From assembly GCA_948470475.1 (NCBI GenBank), contig OX419337.1, forward strand, positions 19,833,806 to 19,897,805: a stretch of DNA of 64,000 bases. The letters run 5' to 3'. The notes below the pieces were generated by a model, which worked only from the letters and a program-made list of their open reading frames with translations, had not been told where the DNA came from and did no database searches. Both the position numbers and the translations under genes were made by a program. Of the stretch, positions 45,656 through 56,620 are shown piece by piece. Position 1 is the first letter of the stretch; each line of letters starts with the position of its first letter. The DNA comes from Galaxea fascicularis (lineage: Eukaryota > Cnidaria > Anthozoa > Scleractinia > Euphylliidae).

Positions 45656-47440
45656 TTCAGTTTACTTCCTGTAGCATTTGCTAGTAAATAAATGAAAAAA
45701 CTCATGCAGGGTAAAATTCCTAAACCAGACTTAACTTTAAAAAGCGAGCTTTGTTAATAACACAAATAAATTATAGTAACTTGGACGTGGTGTATAAAAT
45801 TGTTTGTACGGTGGAAAGAGATAAGGATGAACTGGTTACTTCAATTTATAAATAATCTGAGTTACTCTCTGAATACGTTTTTGAGTTTCCTCTCTAAAAG
45901 AAAATGTGTAACCATCAACGCTCCAGAGGAGCTGCGTGCAAGGCAGCTGATATCGATCTTATTACGCGTCTTGGTTTCCATTGACTGATTGTGAATTTTT
46001 ATATTCTTTGCTTTTAAGATGGTTATTCCCTGAGGAGGAAACTTTCTTCAGCTTTGACTACAATTCGGTTTCAACGAGATGAACGATTTTAACATTTTTC
46101 ATTCCTCCATTTCATGACTGTACATGTTTTCCACGACAGAAAAGAAAGGAAGAAAATATCAGGATGGAAAATTATCGGCTCATTCGACAGGAATGCGAGC
46201 CTAACAGGAAATTGCCCGAGCTATTTTCTCAAAATCACCCCTGAAACGAATATAACGGACACTCCTTACCCGACAAAATTAAAATGCGCAGCAAATCGTT
46301 ATCATGATAAAACTATCGTTCTTTTGGGAAATATTCATATTATTTAGATAAAGTATTAAAAGTGGGAATACCTGAAGTATCTCTCTATCGAATGTAAACT
46401 TAAAAAAGTGTTTTGATCTTCGCTTTATACTCACAACAAGCGAATCGAAACTTTGATTTTTCTAATAATTGTGCAAGGACCGTCAACAACAACGTGACTT
46501 TTGTCGCTGAGAAGCAAATTGAAACTTCCTCTCTGGACTCTCTAGTTACTAAAAATGATTATGCTTAACCGTCATCTTTATTTTTTTTCATCCGGCGTTT
46601 TGATCCCAATCCTAAGTTAACTGAATGCTTAAGATCGACATCAGCTTTAGTCAACATTTTTATGGCCTTTTTAATCCTTTATGTATCTCATCAAGATGTA
46701 TACAGGACGTAGATATTTAACTGATCGAATACAGGTTTTTAGATGGATAAATGTATAATACACATTCCACTCCGGTCGTCAGTTCTTCCTAGCATCTTTT
46801 ATGCTAAGGTCGTTTTCGTTTCTGATAAAAGTTGAAAATCGTAACGAGGTTTGACACAAACTTTACAAGGAAGTTAAAGTTTTATTTTAGCCAAAGTAGA
46901 AAAGAGAGGGCGCTTTTAAGTTTATTTTAAATTGTTCCTTGTTCTCTGTCTCTCAGAGGAAAGGTGTATCCTGTTCATTAAGCCTTAACCTCTAATGCAA
47001 CAAAATAAAACATTCTGCGGATTTGAATGAACTCTTTGGAGTTGACTGTTAACTTTGCCGGCGTCATATTAAATCAAAACCAAAAAGAGGTTGCTGACAA
47101 TTCTGAAAGTTATGAAATATGCAAACTTTAGACAACAAACAGCATCACTTAATAAAGGCTAAAATAAGGGGCAGTTCACAGTAGGGTATATAGCCAAACC
47201 GACGACAAAAAGCTGATAGTCGACTTAATAGTTATCTCTTAGTTACACAACTTAGACAAATCAAAACATGGTATTCACAAATGCATACTTTTAACTCGGT
47301 TTTAAATATACCTGAGCAGTCAGGGAACCTGTCGCTTGGGAAAACAACAAAGTAAAGGAGAAGATTATATATAGCGGTTAGATAAACGAGTTGTCGCAGA
47401 AAAAAAAAAGAACAATGGTCCCCTTTGTTTTTAAGACCAG
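45656..47440 (+). repeat. 3' flank of GPCR unit 4
   Basis: Noncoding, collinear with the flanks of units 2 and 3 (AAACTCATGCAGGGTAAAAT at about 45690; TTTATAAATAATCTGAGTTAC at about 45844; CATCAGCTTTAGTCAACATT at about 46639). Two open frames (45800-45988 and 46114-46347) are not kept in other units. The minus frame at 47232-47456 is unrecognised. Confidence 0.75.
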
Positions 47441-48130
47441 CAGCTGCGGCACGCACGGCGACAACGCTTGGAAGCCAAGTTTTACTTTAGTATCTTTAAA
47501 GTTGCACAGAAAAAACAAGGTTGCTTGTAAACTGAAATCAATAATAAAACAACAGAGAAAAACGCACTAAGAAAGAAAAATGCTGATTAAATTGAATGCG
47601 TGCTTCACGTGCGGTTGAGCTAATGACAGTGTTTATCGCCGAAATCGTGTCTTCAGTTTACTCATATGACGTGTTTTTCTCGTGTTTTTGCTGTTTTTTT
47701 TATTCTGTCTATTGTTATGTTTGTTAAAATCACTACATTTTAATCCTACAAGTGATGCATTTCTGAGATTAATTGCAGTATAGTTATTTTCGTTTCTTTG
47801 TGGGCTGTAGTGAATTAGTCTTGATGCACTAGAAGAATGGAAGCATTTTGATTTTTGTCCGCGCTAACTAAACGACTACAAATGCACAGCTACGACAGTT
47901 AATAATTAAAACGTTATTCGGTATCCTGCTCATTGAAACTTCCCTTCTTTTAAGCCAGCGTCAAATTAAACTGAATGCTTCATAGAATATTCATGTTGCA
48001 GTCATCAAAGGCTGACGCATTTAATTTGTCAGATTTGTGATATAAATCTTTTCGTCGGCATTAGAGATCTGCACGATCATTAAAATCAGTCCCCTATTCT
48101 AGAATAACAAAGTAAAATCACAATGCTCTT
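47441..48130 (+). repeat. GPCR unit without a receptor; orphan promoter
   Basis: It has the complete 5' flank of a unit, including GCTGCGGCACGCACGGCGA..., AAAAATGCTGATTAAATTGA, the TATA-like TATAAATC at 48041-48048 and AGAGATCTGCACGATCATTA. AATAACAAAGTAAAATCACAATG stands where the receptor start should be. No receptor follows; at about 48135 the 5' flank of the next unit begins (GCAAAGGAAAATAAAGC). Confidence 0.75.
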
Positions 48131-48335
48131 TAAAATTGCAAAGGAAAATAAAGCTGTTTGTAAACTGGAACTGAAAAAAGAAGGAAAATGCTTCTTAAAT
48201 TGAGTGCGTGCTGCACATACGTTTGAGCTAAGGACAGTGTTTTTCACCGAAATTACTGTGACTATTTAGATTACTGTGACTATTTAGTGTGCACAGCTAC
48301 ATTTTAACCAAAGAAATGATGCATTTTCTAAAAAG
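48131..48335 (+). repeat. 5' flank of GPCR unit 5, first part
   Basis: It starts again with the AAAGAAGGAAAATGCTTCTT and TTTTTCACCGAAATTACTGT blocks, and it is cut at about 48335 by the Penelope-like insertion. It resumes at about 55247 with TGATGCATTTTCTGTTATTA. Confidence 0.7.
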
Positions 48336-48462
48336 TTAAAAAGGGTTTTACAAACTCGGAGCTAAAAGTTAAAACTTATGAAATATTTCGTCCGTTTCTC
48401 AACCGGACTTCATCAGTCAATGATATGAATGTTAAAAAGATCAATTTTAGAAAGGGGTTTTA
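48336..48462 (+). mobile_element. Penelope-like terminal segment, plus orientation
   Basis: AAGGGTTTTACAAACTCGGAGC.. to ..AAAGGGGTTTTA is repeated in inverted orientation at about 55103-55246 with few mismatches. Both carry AAATATTTCGTCCGTTTCTC. The complement reads CTGATGA...GAAA, a hammerhead-like core with a possible GTCTG/CGGAC stem in the right-hand copy. Confidence 0.8.
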
Positions 48463-50067
48463 CAGTGCTGCGCGCGCTACCGTGAACACCCAGAGATTTT
48501 TTTGACATTTTTTTGACATATTTTTGACGAGTTTGGTGCTTGGTAATTGGCAACTGGCCAATCAGGGAGCAGACAGTCTTGTAAGGCGGAGTAGATCTCC
48601 CAGCGTGATATCCATTACGAAGAGCATGGCAACGTACCAGGTGAAGGTTAAGTACGGGGAGGAAAGATTTAGTACTTTCTTGATCAAGGATATCTCCTTT
48701 GCTAAACTTATGCAGGCGATAAAGCAAAACTGTTCACCGCTTGCACGCTTACCCGCTTCAAACATTCGTGTAAGATATCGCGACGAAGACGGCGATATGA
48801 TCAATCTGTCGGAAGATCCGGATGATTTTGCTTTCGGTGAGATGCTAAGGAGTGCAAAAGAGGTCAAGGATCGGGACTACGGAAAGATTTTTCTTCAGGC
48901 AAGCGAAGTAGATTCACCGCTACCGAGAAAACTGAGACGAATGGACGTAGAAATGCCGAGTTCTTCAGCTTGTAACGTATTCAAGTCGCTGCAACCGAAA
49001 CATTTGTCTTTCACACCAACATGTACACCTGGCGCACATCTCGCAACTACAACAGCTCCAAAAAATATCGAGAAAAGTCCTTTGGACTGCCAGCGACAGG
49101 AAATGGAAGAAAATCTACAGGTTCTGAAAGTACAAATTGCTAGCGCTAAAGAAGAATTGGAGAAACTGAACAGTGAATCCAGACATTTTCAGTCGCTCAG
49201 TGATATTCGAGCTCGACTCTGTAACAACTGTCATTGCAGTGGTCACACAAAAGTAAAATGCTCAAAACCTCCGTGCACGGACATCAGCGTGTGTAAAATA
49301 ATAGAAAAGCACCCCGAACACAAAACGAAAATTACCCAACTTCAGCGTGAAATTAGATCTCTGGAAAACAAGGCACAAGAAGATGAAACCCATCTCAAAA
49401 GTTTCACGGCCGCACGTGAGCGCGCAAAATCTTCGTTTTTCTTTGTTATGAGACCAAGACTGAGGGCACAAAACCAAGTAAAGTATGCGAACAGAAGTCG
49501 GTTGGATAGGGATGTGATGATTTTGCAAAGAGCGCTCAAAAAAGTTCCCGACTGGTGTGAAGACGAAGACTGGAGACTTCCGATGATTATAGATCAATAC
49601 GAGAACTCAAATGTAAACATCTATTTATAAATCAGAAGCAATGGAGCTTGTCACCACACTCATAAGGCATCTTATTTCTCTTCTCGTAATGTTGTGTCAC
49701 GGTTTTTAGGATTGAGTTATATTTCTCGCGTTGTTTTTCTCGATTAAAATTAATGTAAACTCGACAATTCCTGCACACTGATTTATTTGAACGTGGGGAA
49801 TATTTATCAAGGTTAAATAACAAATAACTCGGCTTCATAGCGTTGCGATTTTCAGATTCTCGTTCATTTGTTGATTTTTCTGGAAATGTTTTACTAAATA
49901 TTTCAGTATATATTTCACAACCGTGAACTTTAAAAAGTCCAGCGCTTTAGTTATATTTGGTTTCCCGCCGAATTCTATCCCGCCTACTCGTCAAAAATAT
50001 GTCAAAAATATGTCACAAAAATGTCACAAAAACGGTCTGGGTGTTCACGGTACCGCGCGCAGCACTG
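48463..50067. mobile_element. TIR transposon carrying a PB1/zinc-knuckle gene
   Basis: 1605 bp flanked by TA on both sides (48461-48462 and 50068-50069). The inverted ends are about 70-80 bp: CAGTGCTGCGCGCG, GTGAACACCCAGA, and a run of TTTTTTGACAT units (complement ATGTCAAAAA on the right). The host sequence GGGGTTTTAACGCCTC is intact in the inverted Penelope segment near 55115, so the empty site and TA duplication are directly confirmed. The TACAGTGCTG end resembles the start of Tc1-type TIRs. It holds one gene and no transposase. Confidence 0.9.
48626..49630 (+). CDS. PB1-domain and CCHC zinc-knuckle protein
   Basis: 334 residues from the ATG at 48626 (the frame is open upstream to 48524, without ATG). 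Residues 4-85 look like a PB1 domain: a basic start VKVKYGEERF and the acidic OPCA-type box YRDEDGDMINLSEDPDDF (51-68). A helical segment follows (about 157-190). Next comes a CX2CX4HX4C knuckle (C199, C202, H207, C212), more Cys (C217), a second coiled region (about 232-262) and a C-terminal acidic DWCEDEDWRLP. PB1 domains pair with other PB1 proteins and knuckles bind nucleic acid; the role here is unknown. The open frame is undamaged, occupies most of the TIR element and is not a transposase that I recognise. It is the only gene of the element. Confidence 0.85.
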   Translation: MATYQVKVKYGEERFSTFLIKDISFAKLMQAIKQNCSPLARLPASNIRVRYRDEDGDMINLSEDPDDFAFGEMLRSAKEVKDRDYGKIFLQASEVDSPLPRKLRRMDVEMPSSSACNVFKSLQPKHLSFTPTCTPGAHLATTTAPKNIEKSPLDCQRQEMEENLQVLKVQIASAKEELEKLNSESRHFQSLSDIRARLCNNCHCSGHTKVKCSKPPCTDISVCKIIEKHPEHKTKITQLQREIRSLENKAQEDETHLKSFTAARERAKSSFFFVMRPRLRAQNQVKYANRSRLDRDVMILQRALKKVPDWCEDEDWRLPMIIDQYENSNVNIYL

Positions 50068-50139
50068 TAACGCCTCTTGGGGGTTAGAATTGTGTCATAG
50101 ATGGCTGCTAATTCGTAGCCATTGTCTCTGTTTAATGCC
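50068..50139 (+). mobile_element. Penelope-like segment between the two later insertions
   Basis: It continues the terminal segment with ACGCCTCTTGGGGGTTAGAA and ends at the gypsy target site ATGCC (50135-50139). After GTTAGAATTGTG it differs from the inverted copy, which goes on into endonuclease coding. Confidence 0.7.
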
Positions 50140-50293
50140 TGTGGTGATGGGCAATAAATGCAACCGATAAATAAAGATAAACTCAACAGTTTAATTCAAA
50201 TGAGGGAAACACGCTATGTTACATACCCACACACCTTTTCGAACCCCTTGCTTTCATGTAACAGTCATGAAATATCTAAGGCTAAATACTACA
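50140..50293 (-). repeat. 3' LTR of the gypsy element
   Basis: TGTGGTGATGGGC to ACTACA on the plus strand, flanked outside by ATGCC. Confidence 0.93.
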
Positions 50294-50421
50294 TTCCCTT
50301 CCTTTGTGAAAAGAATTAAGCCTATGACCACGGAAATAAAAGTATTAAAACTCTAAACAAATGTCCATTGTCCATGGTACGATATAACTAATTTCAAGAG
50401 TTCACTGTCTATCAAAACTGT

Positions 50422-53196
50422 TCACTTATCCAGAACAAAGTCCTTAAACTTAGCCGGGAACCGTATAGTTCGGGACGGTCGGCTACTTGGCTCTGTTGTG
50501 GCAGTGGTATCCACAACTGAAGGTGAAATTATAGGGTCTGCTGCAGTTTCAGCTGCTACAGTGTTCTCCGGTTCCTCTAGGGTTCTGTACGGCTTAACAA
50601 ATGAACTGTCTCTCCGCTGCACTGCACCTTTGAGTGATTTCAGGGTTAGTTCTTTTCCTTCCTTTGTCTGAACAGTGTAAGGCTTGGGCTCAAAGTTGGG
50701 AGCTAGCTTTCCAGGTAACTTGGTGTTCTTGAGTAGAACTTTATCTCCAGGACTAACTGGGTTGTTAGCAGCATGACGTTGTTTGTCAGCATACATTTTG
50801 CCTGCAAGCTTCTGATTCCAGTCACGATCCCTGATGCTTTCATCCAGAATACTTTTGTCGGGACGTAGTTCCGGTAGCTTGGTTCTCAACTCTCTTCCAA
50901 ACATTAGAAACGCTGGTGTTACTCCTGTGCAACTGTGAGGGGTGGTTCTGTATGCTAACAGGAATTTATTAAGTTCATCTTTCCATGCCTTTCCTTCTGC
51001 TTTAGCGATCTTGAGTGACCTTAACAAAGTCCTGTTCTGGCGCTCGACTTCTCCATTGGCTTGAGGACAGATTGGTGGAGATTTTCGGTGCTGGATTCCA
51101 TGTCCGGCTAGGAAAGTTTCAAAATCCTCTGACACAAATTGGGGTGCATTGTCAGATTTAAGACTGAATGGATATCCGTACCGTGTAAAAATTGGCGTTA
51201 ACGCTTCTATCATCTTCTGAGATGTGGTTGAACGCATAATTACCACTTCAAAGAAGCGGCTGTAGTAATCTACTACTACAAGTAAGTTCTCTCCAGAAGG
51301 AAATGGACCTAGGACATCAATGGCTACATCTTGCCACGGTCCAGATGGTGGTTCTACTCGCTGCATTGGTTCAGGTGCACAAAACTCTCCCACCACTTGA
51401 CATCCATGGCAACTTTTGCAAACTTTCTCAGCGTCATGATCCATTTTGGGCCACCAAACTTTGGTTCTCAACCGATTCTTCATCTTGACAATTCCTTGAT
51501 GGCCTTCATGTGCTAAACGCAGCACTTCGCTTCTGAGGCTTTGGGGAATTACAATCCTGTTTCCACGCATTACTAACTTTCCAAGTACACAAAGTTCATT
51601 CTTCACACTGAGGTAATGAGGCATTTTGCATTGAGACCAATCACTGCTTTGTATGTAGTGCCTTACACTACACAGTTCAGGATCTTTCTCTGATTCCCTT
51701 TCCACTTCCTTTGCAGTCATAGCTACTGGTGTACGTTCTTCCACAATCACTCTAACAAAGTCGGCTTCCTCACCACTGGAATCCTTCTGTTCCACATTTA
51801 GCCTTGAAAGAACATCTGCTATGTTTGTACTACCAGGACGATAAATGACTTTGAAATGGTATCCCTGTAAACGAAGAACCCATCTCTCTCATCGTGCGGA
51901 AGGCTTAGAGGACTTGTTGTAGATGTACTGCAGAGGTTTATGGTCAGTCTCCAGTTGAAACTCTCTACCGAAAACGTACAGGTTAAATCTTTCGCAAGCC
52001 CATACCAGTGCAAGGCCTTCTTTCTCAGTCTGGAAATACCTTCTTTCCACATCCGTCAGACTTGTAGACGCATAGGAAATTACTCTCCACATACCATCTT
52101 GTAGCTGAGTGAGGACAGCCCCTATACCTGTCGGACCAGCATCAGCAACAATTCGTGTTTTGCAATCATTCTTGAAGTAAGCAAGTGTTTCTGCTCTGAT
52201 TAGCATATCCTTCAGTTTCTGGAAAGACCTCTGTTGTGCATCTCCCCACACAAATTTCTGATCCTTTCTTGTAAGCATTCTGAGCGGTTCAGCAATCTGA
52301 GCGAATTCTGGTAGGAACTTGGCACAGTACTGCACTAGGCCTAAGAAAGATCTGACTTCTCCGGTACTTTGCGGACACTTGGCATTCTGAACTGCAGACA
52401 CTTTTTCTTCACAAGGCGAAATTTCATTACTGCTCAACTCGTGACCAAAGAATGTTAGTTTTGGAAGCCTGAACTGACATTTCTTCTCATTCAGAGTCAA
52501 TCCGCATTCTCTCAGACGGCGCAGAACAGCTAACAGATTCTCATCATGTTCTTGGATTCCGCATCCATGGATGATCAGGTCATCTGCAATATTGGCAACT
52601 CCTTTACAACCAGTCAGCACATCTTTTACAATCTTCTGGTATTTTTCTGGGGCTGAGGTTATTCCAAACATTAACCTCTTGTACTGGAAAAGACCACGGT
52701 TTGTAATGAAAGTGGTGATTTGACGTGATTCTGTATCAAGTTCCACCTGATGGAATCCCCATTTCAGATCTAACTTGCTAAACACCGTAGACCCGTTCAG
52801 GTCATGCAGGACTTCCTCTATAGTGGGAATGGGATGTCTCTCTCGCTCTATGGCTTCGTTGGCTCTTCTCATATTCACACAAATGCGAATATCTCCATCT
52901 GGTTTTGGTACTACCACAAGAGGTGAGACCCATTCTGTAGGACCACTAGGTACTTCTTCAATGATATCTTCTCTAAGCAATTCGTCCAGTTTCTTGTCAA
53001 CTTTCTCCCTCAAGCCAAAGGGTAACGTTCTGACGGGTTGTGCAACAGGTTTGACATCTTTGTTGACGTGCAATTTCAGCTGGTAATCTTTCAGTTTTCC
53101 TACTCCAGAAAATACATCAGCAAAACTCTTAACAATGTCCACAGAATTTCCTTCACGTGTGATTGAGTATGTTTTGAGGAGAGTTTGGAGGTCCAA
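50422..53196 (-). pseudogene. gypsy pol: RT, RNase H, integrase, one in-frame stop
   Basis: One frame of 925 codons broken by a single TGA at 51889-51887 (after SKPSAR, before ERWVLRLQ). RT: TEWVSPLVVVPKPDGDIRIC, FSKLDLKWGFHQ, and a variant catalytic box VANIADDLIIH. RNase H: TRIVADAGPTGIGAVL and LETDHKPLQYIY. Integrase: HEGHQGIVKMKNRL with CKSCHGCQ (HHCC zinc site), IDVLGPFPSG, LKSDNAPQFVS and CPQANGEVERQNRTL (DDE core). The C-terminal tail follows. The Pol order RT-RH-INT is that of Ty3/gypsy. Confidence 0.93.
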
Positions 53197-53760
53197 CTCT
53201 TAACACATTCAGTTTCTCAGCTGTATCCTATCCCAGCAGAGCTTTACCATGCCCTTCAACAACAGTAAACTCATCCTCGCATTTCTCTCCAGACTCCTCA
53301 CAATAAACTTCAGTTTCAAATGTCCCAGCTACCTCAATTGGTTTAGTTTGGCCATATGCAAACAGCTTCTTTTCAGACTTTTGGGTCTGGCACTTTACTC
53401 CTTTCTGCTTTAGACTTAACCCATCTAGGACGATCCACAATGTTGCATGTTGCTCCAGAGTCAATGAGGACATTCTTTAACTGCACACCTCCAATGAACA
53501 AATCAAGAACTCCACTTGAGTCAGTTTCACTCTTCACAACAAAAGCATAATAATTATCTTCTTCTGGTTTCTCCGAAACTTGATTAGCCCCATCCGTACG
53601 CTGCTTTCTACTTGTACGTTTCTTGTCTGCTTTGGTTCGGCAACAAACTGCAAAATGATCGGCAAATCCACATTTACTACAGGTTTTTCCGAGTGCTGGA
53701 CAGCTCTTGTCTCCTCCCAGATGACCACTTCCACTGCACCGATAACACTTCTTTTCTTTT
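53197..53760 (-). pseudogene. gypsy gag zinc knuckles and protease, broken frames
   Basis: Two knuckles (CYRCSGSGHLGGDKSC and CSKCGFADHFAVCC) lie at about 53650-53750, followed by the protease active site LIDSGATCNIV at about 53445-53465. Downstream EVYCEESGEKCEDEFTVV is in another frame and meets an in-frame TAG at about 53228 (after ALLG) before DTAEKLNVLRVG. At least one frameshift and one stop are therefore present between gag and pol. Confidence 0.8.
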
Positions 53761-54497
53761 ACGGGTTGCTTTCCTTTTCTTTCCTTTCCTTTTTCTTGGC
53801 GATCCTTCAGAGTCAGCTTGTTGATCTACGCAGGGCGTTCCATAGACTGCATTTGACTATTAACCGCCTCATGAACCCTTGCAGTTTCTTGCAGCACAGT
53901 CAAGGTTGCATCACTTGATTTCTCGAGAAATTTTCGACGAAGTTTCGGATCTCTACATTTCTCGATTATCTGATCTCTGATGGCTTCATCTACTCGAGGA
54001 AATTCGCAGGATATAGCTTTTTAATGCAAACGGCAAACATATTGATCGACTGTTTCTCCCTCCAATTGTTGCATTTGACGAAATACGTGTCGCTCAAAGG
54101 AAACGTTAACTTTTGGTGTAAAATAATTATCCAGGGTTGTCAAACAATCGGTAAATGAAGTTTCTTGATCCTCTGGCACCAAAGTGTAATAAATCTCTTG
54201 TAATTCAATACCTCCCGAATGTAACAACAACGCAACTTTCTGACCTTCATTGTTTACTCCTTTCGAGGCCACGTAAAGGTTAAAAGCACGTTTCCATCGT
54301 TTCCATCGAACAGATAGTGAATTCGGCTCTCCCTTGGGGTCGAAACAAGGCAAACCACGGACTTCCAGGATCTGTTTCACATTAGTGGACGATGGTGTTG
54401 ACGATGCGGTCGAGGAGCTGGCGTGTTCGGTAGTTGATTCAGTCGCTGACATTCCAGTCTTGATGCAACTTACTTCACGAATTAAATCATTAACCAC
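53761..54497 (-). pseudogene. gypsy gag, N-terminal region
   Basis: It starts at 54497 (MVNDLIREVSCIKTG) and contains a capsid-type segment (SLSVRWKRWKRAFNLYVAS..) and ERHVFRQMQQLEGETVDQYVCRL. The frame stops at 54021, but the sequence continues in another frame (DEAIRDQIIEKCRDPKLRRK) into the knuckles. Confidence 0.8.
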
Positions 54498-54523
54498 TTG
54501 TAAAGGTTATCCTCGTCGCCAAA

Positions 54524-54677
54524 TGTGGTGATGGGCAATAAATGCAACCGATAAATAAAGATAAACTCAACAGTTTAATTCACATGAGGGAAACACGCCA
54601 TGTTACATACCCACACACCTTTTCAAACCCCTTGCTTTCATGTAACGGTCATGAAATGTCTAAGGCTAAACACTACA
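54524..54677 (-). repeat. 5' LTR of the gypsy element
   Basis: 154 bp, the same ends as the 3' LTR, about six differences; flanked outside by ATGCC at 54678-54682. Confidence 0.93.
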
Positions 54678-55101
54678 ATGCCGGTTTCGTAAGTTTAATT
54701 TGAATAGCTTCTTTTATCCTGCGTTTGAAGGTGTTAACTTCGGTTGATAGTACTTTTGTCTTATTTGGGTCCACCGAGTGGCCCTCCAGGCGACAATGCT
54801 CGTGAATAGCTGATGAACTTCTTGATTGGTGTTCTTTCACTCTGATTTCCAGAGAGCGGGCCGTTTCGCCAACGTACTCCTTGTTACACTTCTCACAATG
54901 TATCTGGTACACAGTGCCGCATTTCTTGAGATTGACAGTTGTGTCCTTGACACGTACCAATTGTGATCTTAGGGAATTGACGGGTTTATGAATAAGTGTA
55001 ACCTCGTGTGACTTGAAAGCTCTTTGCAGGCGTTCCGAGATTCCTTTGATGTATGGCGTTGATGCATAGATTTTCTTCTTGCTCACAATTCTAACCCCCA
55101 A
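54673..55101 (-). pseudogene. Penelope-like GIY-YIG endonuclease fragment
   Basis: The C-terminal part of a Penelope-like protein: RLQRAFKSHEVTLIHKPVNSL, then CGTVYQIHCEKCNKEYVGET and ARSLEIRVKEHQS (GIY-YIG-type nuclease signature with the conserved arginine), and HCRLEGHSVD. It ends TKPAL at the gypsy insertion site. The RT that should precede it is missing. It is joined upstream directly to the inverted terminal segment (55103-55246). Confidence 0.85.
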
Positions 55102-55102
55102 G

Positions 55103-55246
55103 AGGCGTTAAAACCCCTTTTTAAAATTCATCTTTTTAACATTCATATCATTGACTGATGAAGTCTGGTTGAGAAACGGACGAAATATTTCATAAGTTTT
55201 AACTTTTAGCTCCGATTTTGTAAAACCCTTTTTAACTTTTATTATG
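55103..55246 (-). mobile_element. Penelope-like terminal segment, minus orientation
   Basis: Inverted copy of 48336-48462 and 50068-50090, without the PB1 element. It carries the hammerhead-like CTGATGA..GTCTG..CGGACGAAA on the plus strand at about 55153-55190. Stem II (GTCTG/CGGAC) can pair with one bulge, but a good stem I is not seen. Confidence 0.7.
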
Positions 55247-55731
55247 CTTCCGGAGCAGGAAACAAATGTTTTTGATTGATGCATTTTCTGTTATTACTGG
55301 AAGTACTTATATTTTCGTTTCATCGTAGGCTGTGGTACAATTAGTCTTCATATAATAAAAGAAAGGAAGGGACGTCGTTTTGTTTTTGATATCTGTTCTA
55401 TTTAAAGAACTAGAAATGCACAGCTGCGACGATAAATCAAGGCGGCCTTGTTGGTGGTCAATGCCATTCTTCAAATCGCAAAATTTGCATAAAAATAACG
55501 ACGTCCCATGCAATCCAGTAATAATTGAAACGTTATCCGCTATCGTGCTAATTGAAACTTTCCTTATTTTCAGCCCGATTGAATTGAACCGATTGTTTCG
55601 TAGAATATTTATGATACAGTCATTAAGGGGTGACGCATGTAATTTGACAGATCTGTGATACAAATCCTTTGCTGATCAATCTTAGCGATCATTAAAATCA
55701 GCTCCCTTTCTACAGCAACAAAGCATAATCA
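55247..55731 (+). repeat. 5' flank of GPCR unit 5, resumed
   Basis: Collinear with the other units (GTAGGCTGTGGTACAATTAG; CACAGCTGCGAC; AGAATATTTATGATACAGTC; CGATCATTAAAATCAGCTCC). About 60 bases at 55436-55510 (GGCGGCCTTGTTGGTGGTC..) are extra relative to other units. No gene. Confidence 0.75.
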
Positions 55732-56620
55732 GTGACATTCGCAAACGTTAGCGCTCATCCCAGTCACAAATCATAAGTGGAACATGTTTGTTCCATAGAA
55801 TTGGCTGAAAGAAGAACCGATCATTTAATGGTACTTATAGTACTAAACGTTTTTGTGTCCGTCACCGCATTTCTGGGGAATGCTTTCATTCTAGTCGTTC
55901 CCTTCACAGGAAGTCTTTACTTCATCCGCCGTCCAAACTGTTGTTTCGTAACCTGGCGACTACTGATCTTGCTGTTGGTATCATTGTTTACTGAATGGAC
56001 AATGGCATATTTGTCGCTTCACACTTCTTGGTTCTTATATCACATCCTACATTTTGTGTGGAGTGTCACTGTTAACACTGACCGCAATAAGCGAGGACAG
56101 ACTTCTCGCTCTGTCGTTAGGGCTCAAGTATAGACAAGTTGTAACTTTAAGGCGAATCTATATAATATGCATCGTTTTTTGGTTTGGGTGTGTTATCAAT
56201 TCAACGATGCTGTTTTGGAATGAACATATAACTTTATGGGGTGGATCCATTTTTACATTACTGTGTTTAGTCACCTCATTCTTTTCTTACGCAAAGATAT
56301 TCTTCACCCTTCAGCGTCGACACCAAGTTCAGGCACAAGGACAGCAAAACCAAAACGTTCTGCTGAACAGAGCGCGATACAAAAAGAGAGTGAACAGTGC
56401 ACTGTGGGTGCAGTTAACATTAGTTCTCTGTTATCTACCTGTGTTTATAACTCCTGCTTTACATCTTCGAAGAGAAGTGTCGCCATCTGTACTCGTCGCT
56501 AGTTTGTTTGCAGTCACTTTAGTTTACCTAAACTCGTCATTAAACCCACTTCTTTACTGTTGGAAGATCAGAGAAGTGCGTCAAGCAGGGAGAGATACCG
56601 TCAAAGGACTGTTTTGTTGA
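55732..56620 (+). pseudogene. class A GPCR, copy 5, start lost and frame broken
   Basis: The start codon is GTG in place of ATG (55732), and a TAA follows at codon 14. VEHVCSIELAERRT, FVSVTAFLGNAF (TM1) read on, then the frame shifts near 55895. About 30 bases of TM2/loop 1 are missing at about 55985. From about 56050 CGVSLLTLTAIS, EDRLLAL (Asp-Arg-Leu kept, but the preceding Val is Glu), CYLPVFIT and [13 protein letters not shown] are in one frame to the TGA at 56620. Confidence 0.9.

Larger units (their letters stand above)
50140..54677 (-). mobile_element. Ty3/gypsy LTR retrotransposon, full length
   Basis: 4538 bp. The two LTRs are 154 bp each (50140-50293 and 54524-54677) and differ at about six positions. 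ATGCC stands on both sides (50135-50139 and 54678-54682). The element reads on the minus strand. The purine tract AAAGGAAGGGAA lies next to the left LTR, and TTTGGCGACGAGGATAACC next to the right LTR is the likely primer site. Gag, zinc knuckles, protease, RT, RNase H and integrase follow in order. Several stops and frameshifts show that it no longer encodes all its proteins. Confidence 0.95.

Noticed and set aside
49262..49597. Minus-strand open frames within the PB1 gene
   Set aside because: Shadows of the plus-strand coding sequence.
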